From contig NZ_FOVD01000001.1 in NCBI RefSeq assembly GCF_900115055.1, positions 1,488,001-1,552,000 on the forward strand: a stretch of DNA of 64,000 nucleotides. The letters run 5' to 3'. How positions within the stretch are numbered: position 1 is the first letter of the stretch; every line of letters starts with the position of its first letter. Positions 35,353 through 42,659 of this stretch are shown here, piece after piece. The notes under the pieces were generated by a model. That model made no database searches. It was given only the letters and a program-made list of their open reading frames with translations, and was not told the origin of the DNA. The position numbers and the translations under genes are program-made. The DNA comes from Chryseobacterium oleae (GTDB lineage: Bacteria; Bacteroidota; Bacteroidia; Flavobacteriales; Weeksellaceae).

Positions 35353-35545
35353 ATAACGGTCCGGAGCATAAATAATCCACCTTTACCCTTAATTTACAGC
35401 ATTCCGGTAAAGCGTGAAAATCATCGCATGTTCTTGGATAATCCGGTCCCGGTCCATAAGGTCCCGGAGGACAGTTTTCGAAACAGCCATTTCCTCCGTT
35501 AATGGATTTCAAATTTCCCCTGTTTAATTTTTTCAGATTTTTCAT
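35351..35545 (-). CDS. Bacteriocin-like precursor peptide 2 (Cys/Pro-rich)
   Basis: 64 residues. Leader MKNLKKLNRGNLKSINGG with a true GG, then a core with CFENCPPGPYGPGPDYP, TCDDFHALPECC and LCSGPL. The spacing of the Cys and the YGPG turn match peptides 1, 3 and 7. A promoter with a TATATTTAG box lies at 35564-35591. Probable secreted modified peptide, with function inferred only from the leader. Confidence 0.8.
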   Translation of the reverse strand: MKNLKKLNRGNLKSINGGNGCFENCPPGPYGPGPDYPRTCDDFHALPECCKLRVKVDYLCSGPL

Positions 35546-35563
35546 TTTATTTATTTTGATCTA

Positions 35564-35591
35564 CTAAATATAGTATTTTATCCCTATACAA
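35564..35591 (-). promoter_or_regulatory. Promoter of peptide gene 2
   Basis: Reverse strand: TTG, 16 bp spacer, TATATTTAG. The same TATATTTAG box is present at the promoters of peptide genes at 36975 and 44823. Confidence 0.5.
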
Positions 35592-35636
35592 TGAAATATT
35601 AACTTTTAAAAATCAATAAGTTAGGAAAGGAAAATA

Positions 35637-35754
35637 AAAGAGCGGAGATGAGAGATGTAAAAGCCGGAGGAAAGTATTGACCTCAGTTTCGTTACTTCTA
35701 TTTTTAAATCCCCATAATTAATCATCGAAGAAACGTCTTTCATCTCTGCTCTTT
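35637..35754. repeat. Inverted repeat between peptide genes 2 and 3
   Basis: AAAGAGCGGAGATG (35637-35650) and CATCTCTGCTCTTT (35741-35754) pair over 14 bp with one mismatch, enclosing about 90 bp with partly complementary ends. It sits downstream of peptide gene 3 and may end its transcript. Confidence 0.55.
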
Positions 35755-35763
35755 AAGTCCGGA

Positions 35764-35964
35764 TTAGTTAACAATAAGCCCTACACAACCCATATGTACG
35801 ATATACTGCCCTTTACAGCAGTCGCTCATAGCATTATACTGTTGACAGCTGCGGGTAGCACCGGATCCCGGAGGTCCAAAAGTAGTTCCTGCAGGGTAAG
35901 GACATCCTCCGGGGCAAGCAGCACCGTTGATGTTTTTCAATTGTTCTTTTGATAATTTTTTCAT
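35764..35964 (-). CDS. Bacteriocin-like precursor peptide 3 (Cys/Gly-rich)
   Basis: 66 residues from ATG 35964, chosen because the leader MKKLSKEQLKNINGA begins there; a longer frame upstream has no such homology. The core is CPGGCPYPAGTTFGPPGSG, then SCQQYNAMSDCCKGQ and a tail MGCVGLIVN. Same core class as peptides 1, 2 and 7. Confidence 0.78.
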   Translation of the reverse strand: MKKLSKEQLKNINGAACPGGCPYPAGTTFGPPGSGATRSCQQYNAMSDCCKGQYIVHMGCVGLIVN

Positions 35965-36165
35965 AATATTTTTTTTGAGATTGATATAATGATGTCCAGA
36001 AGCCTGAAGTTGTAAGAAGGAAGTTAAAAGCAGCACCACAACGCAACTTTATTAATTTTCAAACCATTATCTGTTAAAAATGAACATCTGATAGTAACTT
36101 CCAGCCTCCATCTTCCATCCTCGAACTTCTTTAATCGTCATTTTCTTAGGCCAGGTTAAGGCCAG

Positions 36166-36336
36166 CTACACCATCGGAGGATAACAGGTTCCGCCGGGTG
36201 TTCTCCAGCATCCCCACGCACCACCTCCACGGAAACATACATAAGCAGCACCGCCACAGGTTTCGATTTGAAACTCAGTAAAGCCACCGCTGATCTTACT
36301 TTTTTCTTCTCTCGAAAGTTTTTTCAGGTTTTTCAT
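36166..36336 (-). CDS. Bacteriocin-like precursor peptide 4 (Gly/Trp-rich)
   Basis: A 56-residue gene below usual length cut-offs. Leader MKNLKKLSREEKSKISGG with GG, then FTEFQIETCGGAAYVC, FRGGGAWGCWRTPGG and TCYPPMV. Four Cys and several Gly-Trp pairs distinguish the core from class 1 peptides. It ends at TAG 36166-36168 and starts at ATG 36336. The ATG context (A/T-rich) is the same as for neighbouring peptide genes. Confidence 0.78.
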   Translation of the reverse strand: MKNLKKLSREEKSKISGGFTEFQIETCGGAAYVCFRGGGAWGCWRTPGGTCYPPMV

Positions 36337-36369
36337 ATTGAATGTATTTTAATGTGTTTTCTTAAGATC

Positions 36370-36555
36370 TTACCATCCTCCTCCTTCTCCGGGAACTACA
36401 AAATCATTGCAGTTCGCTGCGGCAGAAATGCACGTCTTTCCTTTTTCACACCATTTACGGCCTTTTCCGCAATAGATGTAAGTAGGACCATCAATTCCAG
36501 CTGCTCCCTTCACGGTTTTCAGCTCTTCTCTTGAAAGTTTCTTTATATTTTTCAT
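36370..36555 (-). CDS. Bacteriocin-like precursor peptide 5
   Basis: 61 residues. Leader MKNIKKLSREELKTVKGAAG, core IDGPTYIYCGKGRKWCEKGK, then TCISAAANCNDF and a GEGGGW tail. The ITYxxCGxxxxWCEKxKxCI pattern is shared with peptide 6, so these two form a second core class. It lies 33 bp from peptide 4. Confidence 0.8.
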   Translation of the reverse strand: MKNIKKLSREELKTVKGAAGIDGPTYIYCGKGRKWCEKGKTCISAAANCNDFVVPGEGGGW

Positions 36556-36585
36556 AATGATCTGTTGAATTATATTTCACGTCAA

Positions 36586-36762
36586 TTAAGCCCCGATTTC
36601 TACCGGAATTTTTCCACAATAAATTCCTTTGGGAATACATTTTTTTGAATATTCACACCAATAATGAGTGTAAATGCAGACACATGGAAACGGGCCACAA
36701 TCAATCCCAGCACCCGCCACTGTTTTTAATTCTTCTCTGGTCAATTTTTTAAATTTTTTCAT
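36586..36762 (-). CDS. Bacteriocin-like precursor peptide 6
   Basis: 58 residues from ATG 36762, where the leader MKKFKKLTREELKTVAGAG starts. The core, IDCGPFPCVCIYTHYWCEYS followed by KKCIPKGIYCGKIP, aligns with peptide 5 (WCEK-KTCI versus WCEYSKKCI, and NC versus YC). Upstream on the reverse strand is a CATATTTG box that may be its promoter. Confidence 0.78.
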   Translation of the reverse strand: MKKFKKLTREELKTVAGAGIDCGPFPCVCIYTHYWCEYSKKCIPKGIYCGKIPVEIGA

Positions 36763-36922
36763 AATATTCTGAGTTTTAATTACTGTATGTATTAATTTTT
36801 CACATCTTATTGATATGTTAAACAAATATGAAACGTACAGATTTCAAAACAAAACCAGAATTAACAGGTGTAGCTAAATATTGAGTAAGTGATCCGTTTT
36901 GGGTGATTACCGTTATTCTGCA

Positions 36923-36951
36923 TAAAAAAAGACTGCCTTTTCAGACAGTCT
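36923..36951 (-). terminator. Terminator after peptide gene 7
   Basis: GACTG and CAGTC pair across a short loop. The reverse strand continues with seven T. Confidence 0.65.
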
Positions 36952-36974
36952 CTTGAATTCCTTTTATATTCCGA

Positions 36975-37175
36975 TTATTGAAAACACGCCGAGCTAACAA
37001 GAACACAGGTACTGCAGCTTGCCGTAACAAGTTCATAGTAATCCTCACATGAGTAGGTATAGCCTGCTGCAGAACCACCAGGACCAAATCCGCCTCTAGG
37101 GCAGCTTTTACAGTTGGCAGCAGCTCCATTAATCATTCCCAAATCTTTTCGGGTCATTTTCTTTAAATTTTTCAT
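36975..37175 (-). CDS. Bacteriocin-like precursor peptide 7 (Cys-rich)
   Basis: 66 residues. Leader MKNLKKMTRKDLGMINGAA, core NCKSCPRGGFGPGGSAAGY, YSCEDYYELVTASCSTC and VLVSSACFQ. The end of the core (Y-Y-C-x-x-Y ... C-x-x-CVLVS-x-x-C) repeats that of peptide 1. Promoter at 37200-37230. Confidence 0.8.
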   Translation of the reverse strand: MKNLKKMTRKDLGMINGAAANCKSCPRGGFGPGGSAAGYTYSCEDYYELVTASCSTCVLVSSACFQ

Positions 37176-37199
37176 GTTTATTTTGTTTTATTTTAACGC

Positions 37200-37230
37200 C
37201 TAAATATAGCAGTTTTACTGGAGAAACAAA
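37200..37230 (-). promoter_or_regulatory. Promoter of peptide gene 7
   Basis: Reverse strand TTTG (37230-37227), 18-bp spacer, TATATTTAG (37208-37200). Confidence 0.6.
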
Positions 37231-37297
37231 GCTTAAAATCTAAAATATTTCTCTTTGTCATGAATTAAATAACACCAATCTATACCCTTAATTAATA

Positions 37298-37326
37298 TTG
37301 TCATCTCAAAATAATTTGTACATTTG
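37298..37326 (+). promoter_or_regulatory. Promoter of the threonine operon
   Basis: TTG at 37298-37300, 18-bp spacer, TACATTTG (37319-37326), a perfect TAnnTTTG. The predicted start site at about 37332 is only a few bases before the leader-peptide ATG at 37338. Confidence 0.65.
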
Positions 37327-37337
37327 TTCCGTAAAGA

Positions 37338-37445
37338 ATGAACTTTCTAAGAAACATATCAGCTATTTCTACACCGGAATTACTTATTTCGGGGCTGTCT
37401 TCTGTTTCTACATCAACGACTACATCTACAACAACTACCCCGTAG
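37338..37445 (+). CDS. Threonine operon leader peptide
   Basis: A 35-residue ORF between the promoter and thrA. It begins MNFLRNISAISTPELL and ends SVSTSTTTSTTTTP-stop. Nine of its residues are threonine, eight of them within the last eleven residues, using ACA, ACG, ACT and ACC codons. This is the hallmark of a transcription-attenuation leader: scarcity of charged tRNA-Thr would stall the ribosome in the threonine run. The E. coli thrL peptide has a comparable run but no other similarity. The stop codon lies inside the loop of a GC-rich hairpin (37436-37452). No separate function of the peptide is expected. Confidence 0.8.
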   Translation: MNFLRNISAISTPELLISGLSSVSTSTTTSTTTTP

Positions 37446-37498
37446 CGGGGTACATTTTCACATATCATTTCCTGCACCCGTCCTCTTTTTTTTAAAAG
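37436..37498 (+). promoter_or_regulatory. Threonine attenuator: mutually exclusive hairpins and U-run
   Basis: TACCCCG (37436-37442) and CGGGGTA (37446-37452) form a perfect 7-bp hairpin around the leader stop codon. The CGGGGT arm can instead pair with ACCCG downstream (near 37477-37481), directly before CCTCTTTTTTTT, giving a terminator-like structure. The two pairings exclude each other, as in attenuators. A ribosome stalled on the Thr codons would leave the first hairpin free to form and block the terminator. The pairing is from inspection only. Confidence 0.6.
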
Positions 37499-37537
37499 AG
37501 CCAACATTCGCTTTACCCAACCTCAAATACATAGTAG

Positions 37538-39985
37538 ATGAAAGTCTTAAAATTCGGCGGTACATCCGTCGCCAATGCCCGAAATATTCTTCTGGCAGAA
37601 CATATTATCAAAAAAGAATCTTCACAGAACAGGATTATCGTTGTAGTTTCAGCCCTTCATGGAGTTACCGATAGTCTTATAAAAGCTGCGGAATATGCTG
37701 CTGTTAAAGACGAAAATTACATCCCGATCATCAAAGATCTTGAAGAAAAACATCTTGAACTGGTCAAAGAACTGATCCCGGTTTTAGAACAGAGTTCTTG
37801 GCTCAGCTTCGTTAAAAAACACTGTAACGATATGGAAGATATCTACAACGGAATCTTTGTATTGGGCGAATTCACAGATAAAATCAGGGACAGAATTACT
37901 TCATATGGTGAATTTCTGTCTTCAAATATTATGGCAGCCAGGCTTCATTACGGCGGACTGGACAGTCTTTGGATGAATTCATCTGAACTGATCAGAACAG
38001 ACAACAACTTCACTCATGCTAAGGTAGATTTTGACTCCACAGACGAAAATCTGAAAAACTATATTGCCGGACATCAAAACCAGATCATCGTTGCACCCGG
38101 TTTTATAGCTAAAGATCAAAACGGCAACGCTACCACATTAGGACGCGGTGGCTCCGATTATACTGCAGCCATCGTTGCAGCGGCTGTTTCTGCTGAGGAA
38201 CTCCAGATCTGGACTGACGTAAGCGGTATGATGACTGCAGACCCGAGACTGGCATCCAATGCCAAACCTATTCCTGAGATTTCCTATCATGAAGCGATGG
38301 AATTGTCACATTTTGGGGCTAAGGTTCTTTATCCACCGTCCATACAGCCTGTCATGGTAAAAAACATCGATCTTAAAATCAAAAATACATTTGATCCGGA
38401 CGCTTATGGAACTTTGGTTTCCCACAATCTCAATAAGTCTGCAGACGAAAAGCAGCCTGCAGCAGGTGTTTCGAATATGAGTCATATCGCTCTTCTTACT
38501 TTGGAAGGAAGTGGAATGGTAGGAATTCCGGGCATTTCTGCAAAGCTATTCCAATGTCTGAGTTTTGAAAAAATAAATGTGATTCTCATTACCCAGGGAT
38601 CTTCGGAACATTCTATTACCATAGCTGTAAATGAGAAAGAAGTATTTCACGCCGAAAATGTGGTGAATGCAGCTTTTGAAGATGATATACAGCTGCAGAG
38701 AATGGCTCCTGTAAAAATAGAAACCGGACTTTCAATTGTTGCTCTGGTTGGAGAAAACATGAAGAACAGAAGCGGTCTTAGTGCTAAAATGTTCGGATGT
38801 CTCGGAAATAATGGAATCAATATCAGAGCTATTGCCCAGGGATCTTCTGAAAGGAATATCAGCATTGTTATTTCTGAAAAAGACACCAAAAAGGCCGTCA
38901 ATATTTTACACGAAGAGTTCTTTGAATCGGAAATTAAACAGGTTCACCTTTATATCTGTGGAACCGGAAATGTGGGTTCAAAACTCGTACAGCAAATTTA
39001 TGAACAGAACGGTTATCTGCAGGAAAATCATTTGATCAATTTAAGAATTGCCGGAATTTCAAACAGCCGGAAGATGTACTTTTCCGATCACGGAATTTCT
39101 GAAAACGAATTCAGCAGCTGGAATGATAAAGCGATGGAAGCTTCTATCCATGGATTTGCAGACGAAATTATTTCACGGAATCTCAGAAACTCAGTATTTA
39201 TCGATGTGACCGCCAGTTCATCAGTCCCGGAAGTGTATGAAGATTTATTAAAAAGAAGTGTGAACATTGTAGCCTGCAACAAAATAGCAGCCTCTTCAGA
39301 TTTTGAACAGTATAAAACATTAAAAAGAACAGCCAGAAATCATAACTGTAATTTTTACTTTGAAACCAATGTAGGCGCCGGACTTCCCGTGATTGGAACC
39401 ATTAATGATTTAATGAAAAGCGGTGACAAAATCACATCTATTCAAGCGGTACTTAGTGGAACCTTAAATTTTGTTTTCAATAATTATGATGGAAGCAGGA
39501 CCTTCTCTGAGGTGGTGGCACAAGCGCAAAAAGAAGGTTATACAGAACCGGATCCGCGTCTGGATCTTACAGGAACAGATGTAGCCCGCAAGATTTTAAT
39601 TCTGGCCCGAGAAGCCGGATATGCGCTTCAGTTTGATGAAATTGAAAACGAAAGCTTTCTTCCCGAGGAATGTCTTCAGGGAAGTGTGGAAAACTTTTAT
39701 CTGAAGCTTACCGAGTATGAAGATCATTTCAAAAGTTTACTGAATGATGCCCAAAAAGACGGCAAAATTTTAAAATACACCGCTGATTTTAAAGACGGAA
39801 AAGCCAAAGTTGGTCTGCAGCACGCCGCTCCGGACAGCGATTTGTATCATCTTTACGGTAAGGACAATATCGTCATCTTTAAAACTTTAAGATATTCCGA
39901 GCAGCCTCTTGTGGTAAAAGGTGCCGGTGCAGGTGCTGAAGTTACGGCCAGTGGTGTTTTTGCAGATATTATAAGATCCGTTTAA
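37538..39985 (+). CDS. thrA: Bifunctional aspartate kinase / homoserine dehydrogenase
   Basis: 815 residues, the usual ThrA length. The N-terminal aspartokinase (1-~290) has MKVLKFGGTSVANARN, TLGRGGSDYTAAIVAAA and WTDVSGMMTADPR. Two ACT domains (~315-455) follow, with GMVGIPGISAKLF and NRSGLSAKMFGCLGNNGINI, which bind threonine in related enzymes. The homoserine dehydrogenase part (~465-815) has the NAD-binding YICGTGNVGSKLVQ and the catalytic ETNVGAGLPVIGTINDL and GYTEPDPRLDLTGTDVARK. It carries the first and third steps of the aspartate-to-threonine pathway. First structural gene of the operon, with the leader attenuator upstream. Confidence 0.96.
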   Translation: MKVLKFGGTSVANARNILLAEHIIKKESSQNRIIVVVSALHGVTDSLIKAAEYAAVKDENYIPIIKDLEEKHLELVKELIPVLEQSSWLSFVKKHCNDMEDIYNGIFVLGEFTDKIRDRITSYGEFLSSNIMAARLHYGGLDSLWMNSSELIRTDNNFTHAKVDFDSTDENLKNYIAGHQNQIIVAPGFIAKDQNGNATTLGRGGSDYTAAIVAAAVSAEELQIWTDVSGMMTADPRLASNAKPIPEISYHEAMELSHFGAKVLYPPSIQPVMVKNIDLKIKNTFDPDAYGTLVSHNLNKSADEKQPAAGVSNMSHIALLTLEGSGMVGIPGISAKLFQCLSFEKINVILITQGSSEHSITIAVNEKEVFHAENVVNAAFEDDIQLQRMAPVKIETGLSIVALVGENMKNRSGLSAKMFGCLGNNGINIRAIAQGSSERNISIVISEKDTKKAVNILHEEFFESEIKQVHLYICGTGNVGSKLVQQIYEQNGYLQENHLINLRIAGISNSRKMYFSDHGISENEFSSWNDKAMEASIHGFADEIISRNLRNSVFIDVTASSSVPEVYEDLLKRSVNIVACNKIAASSDFEQYKTLKRTARNHNCNFYFETNVGAGLPVIGTINDLMKSGDKITSIQAVLSGTLNFVFNNYDGSRTFSEVVAQAQKEGYTEPDPRLDLTGTDVARKILILAREAGYALQFDEIENESFLPEECLQGSVENFYLKLTEYEDHFKSLLNDAQKDGKILKYTADFKDGKAKVGLQHAAPDSDLYHLYGKDNIVIFKTLRYSEQPLVVKGAGAGAEVTASGVFADIIRSV

Positions 39986-39995
39986 AATAAATCAT

Positions 39996-40937
39996 ATGAA
40001 AAAAATAAAAATAAAAGTTCCGGCCACCGTTGCTAATCTGGTTTGCGGATTTGATATCCTGGGAATGGCCATCCACGAGCCTTACGACGAAATGGAACTG
40101 AAATTACTGGACAGCCCGGAGATCATTATCAGGCATGAGGATCATTTCGGGCTTCCGGAAGAACCTTCTCAAAATGTAGCAGGCGTTGTTCTGCAGAATA
40201 TCCAGCAACATTTTCAGTTGACGAAAGGTTTTGAAGTAACGATTCGCAAACATATTAAACCGGGCAGCGGGCTCGGCTCCAGTGCGGCAAGTGCCGCAGG
40301 AGCCGCTTTTGGGGCCAACCTTTTGTTAGGAAATATTCTGTCTGATGAGGAACTGGTTCACTTCGCCATGTTTGGGGAAGAGCTGGCTTCCGGAGTTCGT
40401 CATGCCGATAATATTGCACCGTGTATTTATGGTGGTATTACATTGGTAAAATCCTCCTCTCCTATTGATATTATTCCGTTGAGCACTCCCAATTTGTTTG
40501 TGGCAGCTGTACATCCTCAGGTTGAAGTGAAAACCTCTGATGCACGACAAATCCTAAAGAAAAATATTCTCCTGAAAGACGCGGTAGAACAGTGGGGAAA
40601 TATCGCAGGACTCGTAGCGGGAATTCTAAAAAATGATATTCCATTGATCGGACGCAGTTTGAATGATGTATTGATAGAGCCAGTCCGCAGCATATTGATC
40701 CCAAAATTTGATGAAATTAAAATGAAAAGTTTAGAAGCGGGAGCTCTTGGTGGTGGAATTTCAGGTTCCGGACCGTCCATTTTTATGCTGGCAGAAACCA
40801 AAGAAACGGCAGAAAAAATTGCTCAGCTCATGAAATCAGTCTATGACAAAATTGAGATTGAGAGTTTTGTATACGTGTCAAAAATAAATCCTGCGGGAAT
40901 AGAGATCGTTGAAGAAATTAATGATGAAAACCAATAA
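39996..40937 (+). CDS. thrB: Homoserine kinase
   Basis: 313 residues of the GHMP kinase family: KVPATVANLVCGFDILGMAI at the N-terminus, the ATP-binding PGSGLGSSAASAAGAAFGAN and the C-terminal GGGISGSGPSIFML. It phosphorylates homoserine for ThrC. Starts 10 bp after thrA. Confidence 0.95.
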   Translation: MKKIKIKVPATVANLVCGFDILGMAIHEPYDEMELKLLDSPEIIIRHEDHFGLPEEPSQNVAGVVLQNIQQHFQLTKGFEVTIRKHIKPGSGLGSSAASAAGAAFGANLLLGNILSDEELVHFAMFGEELASGVRHADNIAPCIYGGITLVKSSSPIDIIPLSTPNLFVAAVHPQVEVKTSDARQILKKNILLKDAVEQWGNIAGLVAGILKNDIPLIGRSLNDVLIEPVRSILIPKFDEIKMKSLEAGALGGGISGSGPSIFMLAETKETAEKIAQLMKSVYDKIEIESFVYVSKINPAGIEIVEEINDENQ

Positions 40938-40947
40938 AGCAAAGACA

Positions 40948-42261
40948 ATGAAGTATTATAATTTAAAAGACAACCAAGAAACCGTTGATTTTAAAACGGC
41001 CACTATAAAAAGCCAGGGCAGTCAGAAAGGATTATTTTTTCCGGAAACGATTCCTCAGTTTGATCAGGAATTCATCACCAATCTGCAACTCTACTCCGAT
41101 GAGGAAATTGCGTTTCGATGCATGAAAGATCTTATCGGGGATGAAATTCCCTCAGAAGAATTAAAAAAAATTGCCGCTGAAACGGTCAGCTTTGATATTC
41201 CATTAAAAAAAATTAATGAGCAGATATCTGTTCTGGAGCTTTTCCATGGCCCTACTTTGGCCTTTAAAGATGTCGGTGCAAGATTTATGAGCCGTTGCCT
41301 TTCCTATTTTCTGAAAGATCAGGATAAAAAAGTAACGGTACTGGTCGCCACTTCCGGTGATACAGGAGGAGCTGTTGCTCATGGATTTCATCATGTTGCA
41401 GGAATCAATGTGGTTATTCTTTATCCTAAAAACAGGGTAAGTCCGGTTCAGGAAAAACAGCTTACCGCACTGGGTGGAAATATCTCTGCCCTGGAAGTTG
41501 ACGGAAATTTTGATGATTGCCAGAACCTTGTGAAGCAGGCTTTCTCAGATAAAAGCATTAATTCTGAACTGTTTTTGACATCCGCCAATTCCATTAATAT
41601 TGCAAGGTGGCTTCCTCAGCAGATTTATTATCTATTAGCCCTAAAACAATGGCAACAGCAGGAAAATACAAATCCTGTGATTGGTGTTCCTAGCGGAAAT
41701 TTTGGAAATATTTGCGCTGGACTTCTCGCCTATTTCCGGGGACTTCCTGCCGGACACTTTATTGCAGCCTGTAATGAAAATGATGTGGTTCCGGATTATC
41801 TGAAATCCAACGAATATCATCCTAAAAAAGCAGTAGCCACTTTGTCTAATGCCATGGATGTGGGAGATCCAAGCAATTTCACCAGAATCCTTGAACTGTT
41901 CGGACATCAGTTTGAAGATCTGAAAAACATGATCTCAGGCTATTCTGTAGATGATGAATCTACCTTGAAAACCATAACAGAGGTTTATGAAAAGTACGGA
42001 TATATCCTTGATCCTCACAGCGCTGTTGCCTTTACATCTCTCGAACAGTATCTGAATGAAAATCCGGGTAAAAAAGGGTTTATTCTGGGAACCGCTCATC
42101 CTGTGAAATTCCCTGAGGCAGCGGAAAAAGCAGCGCATATCAGAATTGACATTCCTGAAGCTCTGAACGATCTGATGAAAAAGGAGAAAAAAACTGTAGA
42201 AATACATGCAGATTTTGAAGAATTAAAGCGATTTTTGCTGAATAAAAATCACGAACAATGA
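40948..42261 (+). CDS. thrC: Threonine synthase
   Basis: 437 residues from ATG 40948, where MKYYNLKDNQETVDFKTA matches the family N-terminus; a TTG 39 bp upstream overlaps thrB and is less likely. PLP-binding FHGPTLAFKDVGARFMSR, the TSGDTGGAVAHGF phosphate-binding loop and VPSGNFGNICAGLLAYF are visible. It converts O-phosphohomoserine to threonine. Its stop overlaps the folB start by ATGA. Confidence 0.95.
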   Translation: MKYYNLKDNQETVDFKTATIKSQGSQKGLFFPETIPQFDQEFITNLQLYSDEEIAFRCMKDLIGDEIPSEELKKIAAETVSFDIPLKKINEQISVLELFHGPTLAFKDVGARFMSRCLSYFLKDQDKKVTVLVATSGDTGGAVAHGFHHVAGINVVILYPKNRVSPVQEKQLTALGGNISALEVDGNFDDCQNLVKQAFSDKSINSELFLTSANSINIARWLPQQIYYLLALKQWQQQENTNPVIGVPSGNFGNICAGLLAYFRGLPAGHFIAACNENDVVPDYLKSNEYHPKKAVATLSNAMDVGDPSNFTRILELFGHQFEDLKNMISGYSVDDESTLKTITEVYEKYGYILDPHSAVAFTSLEQYLNENPGKKGFILGTAHPVKFPEAAEKAAHIRIDIPEALNDLMKKEKKTVEIHADFEELKRFLLNKNHEQ

Positions 42262-42629
42262 GCAAGATCTTTCTTGAAGATGTAAAAATATATGCGTACC
42301 ACGGGGTTCTTCCCGAAGAAAACATCATCGGCACCTATTATATTTTAAATGCGGAACTGCACACGGATCTTTGGAAGGCCGCTGAAACGGATGACCTGAA
42401 TGATACGATAAGCTATGCTGATATCAACGGAATCATTCATCAGGAAATGGCTATCAAATCCAAGTTACTGGAGCATGTGGCGGGAAGAATTACGATGAAG
42501 ATCCATGAAAGTTTTCCTCAGATTTCTTACATCAAATTGAAAATCACAAAAACTTCCCCACCCATGCAGGGCGAAATGAAAGGCGCAAGCATCGAACTGG
42601 AAAGAAGTTTCAAACCCGGTGATCAATAA
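42258..42629 (+). CDS. folB: Dihydroneopterin aldolase
   Basis: 123 residues. IFLEDVKIYAYHGVLPEENIIG contains the family signature with the active-site YHGV and glutamate. SYADINGIIHQEM and LEHVAGRITMKI follow, and ITKTSPPMQGEMKGASIELER closes it. It cleaves dihydroneopterin in folate synthesis. Translationally coupled to thrC by a 4-bp overlap, although it belongs to a different pathway. Confidence 0.92.
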   Translation: MSKIFLEDVKIYAYHGVLPEENIIGTYYILNAELHTDLWKAAETDDLNDTISYADINGIIHQEMAIKSKLLEHVAGRITMKIHESFPQISYIKLKITKTSPPMQGEMKGASIELERSFKPGDQ

Positions 42630-42659
42630 TTTTTATTTCACTAAAAAAAACATAAAGAA

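Noticed and set aside
37301..37507. A 68-codon reverse frame across the threonine leader
   Set aside because: It is antisense to the leader peptide, and its valine-rich stretch is simply the reverse of the Thr codons.
7027..37537. CRISPR-like arrays
   Set aside because: Repeats in this window are irregular words or pairs without constant unit length and unique spacers.
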